Assembly: GCF_029227915.1 (NCBI RefSeq)
Contig: NC_079879.1
Location: 26,354,501 to 26,418,500, forward strand
Direction: 5' to 3'
Length of the DNA stretch: 64,000 nt
From: Hydractinia symbiolongicarpus
Lineage: Eukaryota; Cnidaria; Hydrozoa; Anthoathecata; Hydractiniidae
Shown: one piece after another, positions 26,601 to 36,104 of the stretch
Layout: each line of letters opens with the position of its first letter
How positions within the stretch are numbered: position 1 is the first letter of the stretch
Notes under the pieces: generated by a model
Told to the model about the DNA's origin: nothing
The model's input: the letters and a program-made list of their open reading frames with translations, nothing else
The model's database searches: none
Made by a program: the position numbers and the translations under genes

Positions 26601-29600
26601 CAATATTGCTGCTTTTTTTTGTTAGGTTATCGTGTATATCAGAGTTACAATGGAGCTTATTCATTATACGCATGGATGAATACTGATGCAAGTAAATTCA
26701 GCGAACTTTGGGATAAGAAAGAAATTATATACTGGCAGAAAGTATATGATCAAGCAGCTGCATTTTTAAAATCAAAAGGTTTAGATATCGAAAAACTTGA
26801 TAACTTGCCTTCTATGTTAAACTGGATGAAACCATGGCTCACTAATATCAAGGTAAATAAGCAACTTAAACATCTCCATGGACAAAGCTTGAGATACACT
26901 TTCCTAGTGAATGTTGTTAAAAACAATTGTCGCTATTTCAGAAATACAACAAAACTGGAATAATTGAAAACCTGAAAAAGGCTTGGATGAATTTTGGTGC
27001 TGGAAAAACGGTTTCTCAAAAAGACTTTTATGAAAAATATTTGTAAGTTAAACAACGCCTGCCTATTTTTTGGGTATTATTACTATTATTTAAAATTATT
27101 TACCCAGAATAGCCTCAATTGAGCTACAAAAGCCGTGCAAGCACAGCAACCGCTCAACTAGACAACCACCTAAGATATCAATTCTATTCTTATGCTGAAC
27201 GCTAAGCGGAAAGGATAGATTCACACTTTTATAGTCTTTGGTATGACTTGGCCGGGTTTTGAACCAAAAAACTCCTGCACTGGAAGCGAACGGCTCTACC
27301 AGTAGCCTTATTAAACAACGCCTGCCATTTTTGAGTAGTGTGGTTAGAGTTGGCTTAGTGACACCGTGATATCAAAATTTATTTTTATGTGTGCTATTTA
27401 TTTTTAATTAATGCGTTCTATAAACAAGAAATTATTGGACCTCTTTTTATACCACAAGGTTGCAAGTTGACAGCAATAATTAAACACATTGGGAAGAAAG
27501 AATTAAAACATTCTGAATTACCATAGCGTTTGTCCCTCTAGAAAGAGATACGCAAGCTTATTGTTTTAATACCCATCAGTGTAATATATTCACGTATATT
27601 GGTAGGTTGGTCCTCGCTGACATGACTGAACAAATCAAACCATTAGTTAACACAAGTAAACCATGGACACAAAAGCTTCATGATCAATGGATTAATCTTT
27701 TTGCTTCACCAAATCCTTTATGTTATCCAGATGTCCCATTTAATACATTAACAGCAACACTGCCACAAGATTATAAACTTGAAGTGAAAGTAGTTGAGGT
27801 AACTTACTATAGTTTTATTTCTAAAGACAGATAAATGATTTGTTTATTTTACGCACATGAATTTTTTTTGTCTCAATTCAGCTTATTAATTAACTTCAAG
27901 CACCTTGAATTTTTTTAAAAAATACTTTTCAATTATTTTGAAAGCTTGGTACGGCATGTATAAGGTCCTAAAAAATGCTTCTATAAAAGGAGAATATATT
28001 CCTATTAAGTAATACGTTAAAGTATGATATTACCTCAAATCCATAGAAGATATTGCAAAAGCAATAAAATTGTTTAAAGCAGGGAAACGCTATAATAACG
28101 TTATTTATTCTTTTTAATTTTTTCGTTTATGATGTCTCTTTTGCCTTTTAAGTTAAGAAGATGTCAATGAATGTTTTAATTTTGGATGGTATTAACTTGT
28201 TTAAAGATATTACTGCTTCACTAAAACACAACTTTTATACAGGATAGCTTCCAGTTTGGTGAAATATGTTTTTATCGCTCGTTATTTGTCAAATCATGGA
28301 GTCATTGGACATAAAGTTTAGAATCATATGTTGGTATCTGAAATGATAAGTTTTGTTTAAATTAAGACTTAAAGAAACATTATTACCTTTAGATTGATAT
28401 GGCGTTGGAGTTTGGTATATCGAAACGAGCAAATGTTTTGAAGAAGAGCGTTAATTACACTGGAAAACTTGGAATGTGCATGTTAAATCCTAAACCACAT
28501 CCAAAAAAAGTCGTACGTTTGTTTTCGTTTTCGAAAGTCGTAACAATGCGCGTACTTTTTTGTTAAAGTGGTAAAAGACAACTTGCAATTAATGCTTTTA
28601 TATGTGATGTTTAAACATTCTTGCATTAACCCTTATTTTATTTCAAATTCTATCAATACAGTTTATTTTATGTCTAGACCATCAGATGTTTTGAATGTAC
28701 GTCAGACCATTATACTTCCATTTAGGACTGTTACTTTGATGCAGCAAATAAATTGAAGAAATTTGACAAGTTGCTATGCGGTCGATTAGATCCGAAAAAA
28801 TCGTTAATCCAGGACGGAATAAGTTTGGAAAAGTATCAGGAATATTTTAGCTCCTTCAAAGCTAATGGCACTGAGTTCTCATGTGGGTATACCAGGTAAT
28901 GATCTTATTATTGGAGCTAACAATATAAAAAGTTCCTTGTTTATAGAGTGAGCGTTCTTGAAGTTAAGTAAATTTTTAAAGAATTGAGATTCTTACTGGA
29001 AATTGTTGCATATCATTTATTGAATTTCTTATTTATATACTTCTCTAAAATCACAACTTAAGTGCGGAAGGTCGGTCAAAACGAAAGCCATTTCAAGGAC
29101 TTCTGAAGGTGGGTAGAGAAGGGTAGGAAACGGAGTGTGATGGAAGAGAATTCGTGGGGGCAATTACTCAAGCTAAACACAATCAAAAATATTTTGAGCT
29201 ACAGTAGTATTATTTATTTAGTATTCAAACGATGTTGTTTCTATGTATAACTAATAACTAATGTTATGATAGAGATTGGTTATTGGAACTGGCCGTGGGA
29301 CTAAAATTAAATTACGAAGATTTGAAAGATGATATCACACGCTTCAAAGGGTACAATTATAAAGACGCTACTGGAATGAAAGTAAAAATGCTTTTCGATT
29401 CCAATCTCGGTAAGTACATTTTTTTACAGCATTATTAACGATTTATTACTTGTAAGTCTGTATGATCGAAAGTCTATTCTTTATCATTGAATTAATACTT
29501 GTAGCGTAATTTAATAAACGTTTTTTATGAATTTCAGGTTCTAATGAAAGAATTCTTTATGCCATGCAAATAGTAGGACCCCTTGATCATGTTTGGCTAA

Positions 29601-30838
29601 TCGAGCAATTGGGAGACGGAGCAGGTACGTCGTCACTGCGAAAAGTTTATTTATTCTAAGAGCATTTTACTGGCTTCTATTCAATCATGACCAAAGATGT
29701 AAGTATTTTATATTATCAATATATCGATATAGGTTATCGTGTGTATCAGAGTTATAATGGAGCTTATTCGTTATACGCATGGATGAATACTGATGAAAGT
29801 AAATTCAGTGAACTTTGGGATAAAAAAGAAATTATATACTGGCAGAAAGTATATGATCAAGCAGCTGCATTTTTACAATCAAAAGGTTTTGATATCAAAA
29901 AACTGGATAACTTGCCTTCTGCGTTAGACTGGATGAAACCCTGGCTTACTAATATCAAGGTAGACTTTACACTAATTATGTGAAAATCTTTATTAAAAAA
30001 ATCTAAAATACTGAAGTTTAAAGTATTATAAGAAAGTATATTGAGATATTTTTACGTACCAAATGATAGTGGGTCCTGAGGTCACTGTCATGGTCAAAAT
30101 TATCCCACTTTTACCTACCTTTTATGATTGCTGTAATTGTCTTACTAACACTGGTAAACTGATTTTTTACATAGGCTTACGACAAGAATGAAATTATTGG
30201 AAATTTAAAGAAAGCGTGGACAACATTCGGTGCTGGTAAAACTCTTTCACAGAGCGAGTTTTATGATCAATACTTGTTAGTTCGTTTTATTTAAATTATA
30301 GTTTATATAAATTATTTTTTTTCCAGAGTTTTTACATGAAATCTTTCTTTTCTAATTTAGAATGAATCTAGCTGACATGACTGAACAAATCAAACCACTA
30401 GTTAACACAAGTAAACCATGGACACAAAAACTTCATGATCAATGGATTAATCTTTTTGCTTCACCAAATCCTTTATGTTATCCAGATGTCCCATTTAATA
30501 CATTAACAGCAACACTGCCACAAGATTATAGACTGGAAATAAAAACCTGGAAGGTATGGTTAAATATTTTACTCTCAATGTCTTGCTGCCACATTGCAAT
30601 GTTGAATAAATCATGCTTTGTGTTGTGGTAAGATGTGTTTCTTAACTAAATTTTTTAGGTATCAAAAGAAAAAGAAAAAACAATATCTAAACATGCAAAG
30701 GTTTTAAAAACGAGTGCAAATTACAATGGAACTTTTTACATGTGTGATTTAAAAGATACAGCAACACCACCATCTAAGGTTCGTTTCCTCTTTATCTTAT
30801 TTATACTGATTTATATAAAGATTTTTTACTTTAAGTGA
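14634..30838 (+). CDS. Secreted protein with three tandem ~345-residue units of an unrecognised domain
   Basis: Exon 14634-14684 encodes the signal peptide MKLFLTVLFCCLIGVRS and splices in phase 0. Unit 1 exons: 21832-22001, 22271-22407, 22516-22602, 22900-23126, 23209-23309, 24985-25177, 25564-25683. Unit 2: 25996-26165, 26239-26375, 26460-26546, 26626-26852, 26942-27042, 27606-27798, 28393-28512. Unit 3: 28726-28895, 29273-29409, 29538-29624, 29733-29959, 30175-30275, 30361-30553, 30659-30838. Exon sizes are identical in every unit (170, 137, 87, 227, 101, 193, 120 nt) and all phases join. Each unit has five invariant cysteines (unit positions about 2, 18, 53, 280, 334), a conserved NGT glycosylation sequon before C53, and the core LDHVWLIEQ then YRVYQSYNGAYS. 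The last exon is taken to read through to TGA at 30836, adding the hydrophobic tail VRFLFILFILIYIKIFYFK; a splice at 30779 is the alternative. Predicted length about 1071 residues, extracellular or GPI/membrane-held. I do not recognise the family. Confidence 0.75.
16207..16448. repeat. Tandem repeat, about 42-bp unit with a longer duplication
   Basis: The block gaaatgaagcgaaatgaaat followed by caa(c/t)ttgctttaaatcaaagt recurs about four times. The first part is itself a direct duplication that includes ggaatgtctatgagctggga at about 16207 and 16292. A reverse-complement relative lies at 20855-20990. Confidence 0.88.
17421..17935. repeat. Tandem array of a ~195-200 bp unit, two full copies and one partial
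   Basis: Copies at about 17421-17615, 17622-17818 and 17826-17935 share gaacgaaacacaaattgcca, accagagcaaactacaacaa, gttcaatgtacgat and agggaataacacactgatt. The third copy lacks the first half. Copies differ at scattered bases, so they are not a simple assembly duplication. Confidence 0.88.
18370..18436 (+). repeat. tRNA-like fragment, probable SINE head or tRNA pseudogene
   Basis: tagttcagtcggtagagc resembles a polymerase III A box and gggttcaatccc a B box. The spacing between them is too short for an intact anticodon arm and variable loop, and no anticodon stem pairs. It is therefore a degenerate tRNA or the head of a short interspersed element rather than a working tRNA. Confidence 0.5.
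20050..20520. mobile_element. Possible MITE with loosely related inverted ends
   Basis: The left end is rich in gaaaatttttggacggaaaa and tctgtctgccaaaag motifs. The right end carries the complementary types tccgaaaatttttccgc, gtccaaacgtttttccgcc and cgccgaaaattt. The ends match only loosely by eye and no target duplication was identified. Non-autonomous DNA transposon remnant is the best guess. Confidence 0.4.
20855..20995. repeat. Inverted relative of the 16.2-16.45 kb repeat
   Basis: catttcatttcactttcatt followed by gaagcaaagttgatttta and cgtttcatttcatttg is the reverse complement, with changes, of the GAAATGAAATCAACTTTGC repeat at 16207-16448. The two blocks face each other about 4.4 kb apart inside one intron. 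Confidence 0.7.
21832..25683 (+). repeat. Unit 1 of the three-unit secreted protein
   Basis: Seven exons encode 345 residues from DCFFEAASKLKSFDKLLCGR to the exon ending HETKPMEG. It differs from unit 2 mainly in exons 1 and 7; its exon 4 product differs from that of unit 2 at one residue (SMLDW against SMLNW). The intron between its exons 5 and 6 hosts a terminal-inverted-repeat element. Confidence 0.82.
23588..24448. mobile_element. Terminal-inverted-repeat (foldback/MITE-like) element in an intron
   Basis: Left end 23588-23622 and right end 24414-24448 are 35-bp inverted repeats with two mismatches, both containing ggaaccacctacaacgatc. Next to each end is a satellite-like array of ctacaacgat (left, to about 23720) or its complement gatcgttgtag (right, from about 24385). 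The ~860-bp body has no transposase frame, so it is non-autonomous. It sits between exons 5 and 6 of unit 1 and has no counterpart in the equivalent introns of the other units. Confidence 0.75.
25996..28512 (+). repeat. Unit 2 of the three-unit secreted protein
   Basis: Seven exons encode 345 residues from DCFFKAANGLKVFDKLLCGR to the exon ending PKPHPKKV. Its phase-0 first exon follows directly from the phase-0 end of unit 1, with no signal peptide or stop in between, supporting one continuous transcript. A SINE is inserted 6 bp after the exon 5 splice donor. Confidence 0.82.
27048..27326 (-). mobile_element. tRNA-derived SINE with 16-bp target site duplication
   Basis: The 16-bp sequence ttaaacaacgcctgcc occurs at 27048-27063 and again at 27311-27326, bracketing 247 bp. 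On the minus strand the insert begins with a tRNA-like head (ctggtagagccgttcgcttc as A box region, ggttcaaaacc as B box) and ends in an AT-rich tail near 27064-27110. Head, tail and target duplication together are the hallmarks of a retrotransposed SINE. Confidence 0.8.
28726..30838 (+). repeat. Unit 3 of the three-unit secreted protein
   Basis: Seven exons encode 345 residues starting DCYFDAANKLKKFDKLLCGR, followed by the read-through tail. Exon 2 is the most diverged of all copies (LKLNYEDLKDDITRFKGYNY against the HAAAGYVDATG type), while exons 4 and 6 remain nearly identical to the other units. Exon 7 keeps the 120-nt size up to a possible donor at 30779 (GTTCGT, a weak match). Confidence 0.8.
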
Positions 30839-32107
30839 CCGGGAAAAGTATGATATTAACAATCATGCCATTAGTTCTGCTGAGTCTTGGATATTTGTTA
30901 TTTCGCACCCGCAAGAAACGGACAAAAACGTTTGTGGTAGCAAAATATTCCAATTGCAGGTGATCGAGATAGCAAATGCTGATTTTACGATGAATAAGTG
31001 GACTTTCCAAATGTTTTGTACACTGATACATAGTAAGATGTAAAGGTGTCAGATTTATATATTGTTTTCGTGGAAGTAGGTGAAACAAACTGAATAGAAT
31101 ATAAATATTTTCTTGATACTTCCATAAGAAGTAGCCATAGATAACGGAATAAGTAAATATTAAATTATCACAAAAAAAAATTTATAAGAAAATTAATTGA
31201 AATATTAAAGGGGTCATGTTAAAATTCAAGTTAGTGAACTTTTGAAATATCAGAAGTGTGTGTTTATTCTCTAAAACAAAAGATTTATTTTAATTATATA
31301 CTTTGTTGAATAATAAGAATACGTGTACCCGGAAACAACATATATTTGATGGATTTATTTTTGTGGAAAGCTTTAAAACAGCGATTGTTGCAGAACAATT
31401 GGAACATGCGGATTGGAAAAAGCGTTACGACGTAGTTACAGTTCGTAACATGTGTTACTGTTTAGAGCAGGGATTTTTTAAAGTTTCTTTATTTGAATTT
31501 CGTGTACAGTGGGTGTCTTATATACCATCTCATTCAATCAGTCGTTAGACGCGCTCACACTCACAAACACTGTGTCTCACAGTTATCCACAACAAAATAA
31601 TAGGCCATCTTTCGGAGACGTGAAAATATAGGTTTACCAATTAGATTCTAAACAAGTTATATCGTTGTAGTGTTTCTATTAACAATCAGAACCCATGAAT
31701 AACTCAGATAAAACAATTTCGAATTATTTGGTAGAGTATAAAAATAATTCAGGAAAAAGATGAAAATCCCCAGGTGTAAAACGTTTTAACGTATCGAAAT
31801 TTTGGACACGCCAGATTTTTATACAAATAGTATTTTATTTAATCTTGTTCTGTAAACAACGAATTCAAAAAAAAACTTTTCATATTTACAATGATCTTGT
31901 AAGACTAAGTAAAGTAAACAAAATGTGCAAACTTCAAAAATGGTGTTTACAAAAGTACTACAACTTACAAACAACTTTACAAATACATGAATAAACATTT
32001 TTTCTGCTCTGTCGATTCATCAAAGACAAAATAACTGATGACCTCTGGTGAAAAATTTATAATACGTAACCTTGTTGAGATCTGGCGTTTACGAAGAAGC
32101 TGCAGTC
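30839..32107. other. Spacer between the three-unit gene and its single-unit paralogue
   Basis: About 1.3 kb. It should hold the 3' UTR of the upstream gene and the promoter of the downstream gene, or an intron if the two are spliced together. I see no extra exon with the family's signature and no strong alternative final exon. The frame at 31303-31548 has no recognisable features. Confidence 0.5.
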
Positions 32108-34858
32108 ATGAGGCTTATACAATGTGCTCTGTTTCTTTCTTTATCAGCAGGGACTATATCGGTAAAACGTTTGTTTACACAATAAAATACAAAAAACCGT
32201 GGTAATCCTAACACTAATTCGATATTTTCTTTAAGTTCTTTCATGAAACGTTTGAAGCTATCAAGAAAATGCAAACATGTTTCAAAAGGCTAGCAGTTAG
32301 AAAGACTTCCTCCAAGTACTTGCTTATTTTACGTAGCATGGTTTAGAGCTGTACATGCACTAGGGTTTCCTTTAGAAAGCATTACTAATTCTTGACTACC
32401 GTACTATGCTTGAACTGAGTTTTTGATTGTTATTGATATTTTAAGGATTGCTTCTTTGATGCTGCAAATGGTTTGAAATCTTATGATAAGTTGTTGTGTG
32501 GACGTCTGGATCCAAAATATAACCTTATCAACGATGGAATAACTTATGAAAAGTATGCAGAATATTTTAAAAACTTCAAATCAAATGGAACAGAATTCTC
32601 ATGTGGCTATACAAGGTGGGTGTTTGTTCTGGTAAATTACAAACATACCATGAACAGAGTTATCGTAACTATCCTATTTCTTGGTTCTGCTACTACTATT
32701 AGTTTCAAGGTGATGAATTATCACCAAAGAGTGGAACGTACCGGAACGAATCGGAATCTGGAATCTGACTCTAATTTTATCGGCTAATTAAATCCCTTCT
32801 AGCATTTGATAACTGATACAATTTTCAGATCCATTCTAATCCGAACAGAAAGTTGTCATCATTTTATTATAACGGAAATATTATTGACGCAAAAGAATAA
32901 TTAGTAAAAAAGCTAATCAAGTTTTAATCTTGTTCCGTTCCATTCCTTGACTGGAAATGCACCTTTACGGTTCATAGAAAAAATAAGGAAAAATATTTGC
33001 TTTTATTGTAGAGATTGGTTAATCGAGATGGCTAGAGGACTCAAGAACAATTACGACGAGTTAAAAAATAGGCGGATTAGTCACGCAGCTGCTGGTTATG
33101 TTGATGCTACTGGAGACAAATTAAAAGATTTATTCAATTCAAAGCTAGGTACTCCTACTACAAATCCACTTTCAGGACCTATAATACCATGAAATTATTA
33201 ATTAAACGTTTTTGCGAGTCAGCCAGTTCATTTTTCTAATGCAATGCGTAGAGTATTTTCGTTTTTTGATTGTCACCCTGTTCCACGCAAACAAATTTTC
33301 AGGAGAAAGTGTTGTGTTATTTGCTCTCGCAAATCTTGCTATTTGACCTTGCAGATTGAAATTAAAAATAATTTGTTAAAACATTTACTTAAGTATGATT
33401 AATTTACTCCATAAATGAAATTCCTTTTAAATTACGGTGGTTTGCAGTACATTAATTAACCTTTGTTTGTAGGAAGTAGTCAACGCATCTTTTATGAAAT
33501 GCAAATTGTTGGACCACTCGATCACGTGTGGCTGATAGAGCAGCTAGCAAACGGTGCAGGTACAAGAAAATCATTTTCAATAAAAGCGCGTTTAACTGCC
33601 TGAGTATTTTGCTTTGGTCTCAGTCCTTTAACGTCATATATATATTTCAGGTTATCGTGTGTATCAGAGTTACAATGGAGCATATTCGTTATACGCATGG
33701 ATGAACACTGATGCAAATAAATTCAGTGAACTTTGGGATAAAAAAGAAATTATATACTGGCAGAAAGTATATGATCAAGCAGCTGCATTTTTACAATCAA
33801 AAGGTTTAGATATCGAAAAACTTGATAACTTGCCTTCTATGTTAAACTGGATGAAACCATGGCTCACTAATATCAAGGTAAGTTGGTAAAAAGGAAAAGT
33901 GATGGCTAGAACAAGCATGTATCAAAAGTTGTGTCTTATAGACAATATCTGACTAGAGGGTGACTGTAACTTTCTGTACTATAACTGTATCAACATGTAT
34001 TTTTGTTTTAAGAAATACAACAAAACAGGAATTATCGAAAATTTGAAGAAGGCTTGGGTTAACTTTGGTGCTGGAAAAACGCTCTCCCAAAAAGACTTTT
34101 ATGAAAAATATTTGTAAGTTAATTTTTTTTTGCAATCATAGTTGTGTAGTTCTATCGCTTTTTGTGAAGTATTTCTACTTTGTTGATTCTTCACAACTCT
34201 AATCACCAATTAAATATTGTTAGTCCTCGCCTTGGATGTTTACGTTTTGATGCGTATTCTGTGTATTTTGAAGGTTGGTCCTTGGTGACATGACTGAAAA
34301 AATCAAACCATTAGTTAACACAAGTAAACCATGGACACAGAAACTTCATGATCAATGGATTAATCTTTTTGCTTCACCAAATCCTTTATGTTATCCAGAT
34401 GTTCCATTTGATACATTAACAGCAACACTGCCACAAGATTATAAACTCGAAGTGAAAGTAGCTGAGGTTAGTATGCCTTTTTTGGTACGTGAAAGAAAAG
34501 AATAACCATACGCGAATCTGTTGTCTTTTTAAATGTGTTTTGTTTTGGTTAATGCTTCAAATTGTTCCACATTTTATTTCGCGTCACATATAATTGGAAC
34601 TACCTTATTGGACAAAGCTTTGGTCCTGAGTGACGTATTTTAAGCTGAAGTGTCAGACACCAAGAGCCGTTATTTCTTTTTTAGATGAACAAGGAACTAG
34701 AGGATGGCATTGCAGAAAGAGCGGCTGTGTTAAAAAAGAGTGTCGGTGTTACTGGAAAACTGGGTTCGTGTCAGGAAGAATCCTCTGCAGCCTCATACGT
34801 TACTGTCTCGTTTATGACAGTCTATGTTATTGCTATATCATTACTCTGTAACGCTTAA
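32108..34858 (+). CDS. Single-unit paralogue of the repeat protein, predicted GPI-anchored
   Basis: Exons: 32108-32161, 32446-32615, 33012-33148, 33473-33559, 33651-33877, 34013-34113, 34274-34466, 34685-34858. All introns are GT-AG and the frame is continuous for 380 residues. The first exon is a signal peptide (MRLIQCALFLSLSAGTIS) that joins the unit in phase 0, exactly as in the upstream gene. The body carries the same five cysteines, the LDHVWLIEQ and YRVYQSYNGAYS motifs, and the same exon sizes. The final exon departs from the others: after GSCQEESSAASYV it ends in a hydrophobic stretch (VTVSFMTVYVIAISLLCNA), a typical GPI-attachment signal with small residues (SSAAS) for cleavage. The product is thus probably on the outer cell surface. 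It is likely the ancestral or basic form of the family, from which the three-unit gene arose by duplication, or the reverse. Function unknown. Confidence 0.87.
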
Positions 34859-36104
34859 GCGGTCGAGTTTTATGGTCCATCTTTGCAACAACGCTCTTTT
34901 CTCATGTAATTCTTACATACTTAATTTTATTACAAGTTATATAATCAACTTCTATTATATATTTTTCATAAAACTTATATTTTGTAATTAAGGTACAACT
35001 GCACTTATATCTTGCACGTACAGTCATATCTTGCATATATGTATGTATAAAGATAAATAAAAAATTACTTTGTTTTATTGTGATTAGCTCTGAGATGAGT
35101 AAAGTTGCATCACTCTAAAGTTTTGATGAAACAGGGAATCTACGATCAGCAAATGATAACAGGTAGAACACGGTGTCGTTTAGTGCTTTTTATCTTCAAC
35201 AATACATTTCATCGCCATAAAAACTTGCAATTGGCTCTCCCGTAAATGTTGAATACACGTTTTTTAGAGGAACCCAGTTGCTAACAGGCTGAGACCGAGA
35301 TTGGTCTCAAACATTTCAAACATTAGCGGTTGCCAAAACAACTGACCAGGTTGAAATTTTTAAAAGTTAAGCAAATCGAAGATTAGTGGGGAAGTTAACA
35401 AGCAACGTACAGTTCTTTAAAAAGAATGAAAAGTATTTTTTCTGAAAAATATTAATATAAAAGTGTAAAAACAGCAAGCGTAAAGTGAAAGTATTTTCAA
35501 AGTTGAATAATTCGCTTAGCAATTTCCTAGCACCTTATCAGCTGACACTGAAATGATAATGAAGCATACAAATAATCAAAAATTAGAACGAAACATAATT
35601 TAACCTGTTTACGGAACTTCATTATCACGTTATAACGAAACAAAAGACATGGAAAGAAAAGGTAATCATAAACCAATGCAAGAATGTAAGAATAAAGAAT
35701 AACATTGAAAAAATGTCGTCACATAGATTTCGTTCTACAAATCAGAAACAGAGAACCGTAACTTTAGAACCCTTGTAAAAAAAGACTAGATACAGTATTG
35801 ATTTCACCTTACAGCTAGTTAGCATACTTGCAGTAGTAAATGGTTGCATAAGTTTCATATATTCCCGGATGTAATAACAATAGGTACTAAGTCGTTTTCT
35901 TAACAACCAAACTGCATTTATGACATTTTTTCCTAATAATAAACGTGATGGTCGCTCTTTGATGCAACTAAGGGGCAAAGAAACCCTGACAACAGGGATA
36001 AAAACAGCAACATAAAGATAAACGTTATAACATGCGTACAAACAGTAATATATTACACATATACAATATTCGTAATAATCCATTCTCTATTTTTATACTT
36101 AGCT
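34859..36104. other. Intergenic region between convergent genes
   Basis: The 3' UTR of the paralogue gene occupies the left part, up to the poly(A) signal near 35056. The remainder should include the 3' UTR of the minus-strand aspartic protease. No further gene is visible. Confidence 0.55.
35056..35061 (+). terminator. Poly(A) signal for the single-unit paralogue
   Basis: AATAAA about 200 bp after the stop codon at 34858, followed by a T-rich stretch. Confidence 0.5.

Noticed and set aside
31303..31548. Extra terminal exon of the three-unit gene
   Set aside because: No similarity to the unit, no hydrophobic tail and no well-placed acceptor in the right phase.
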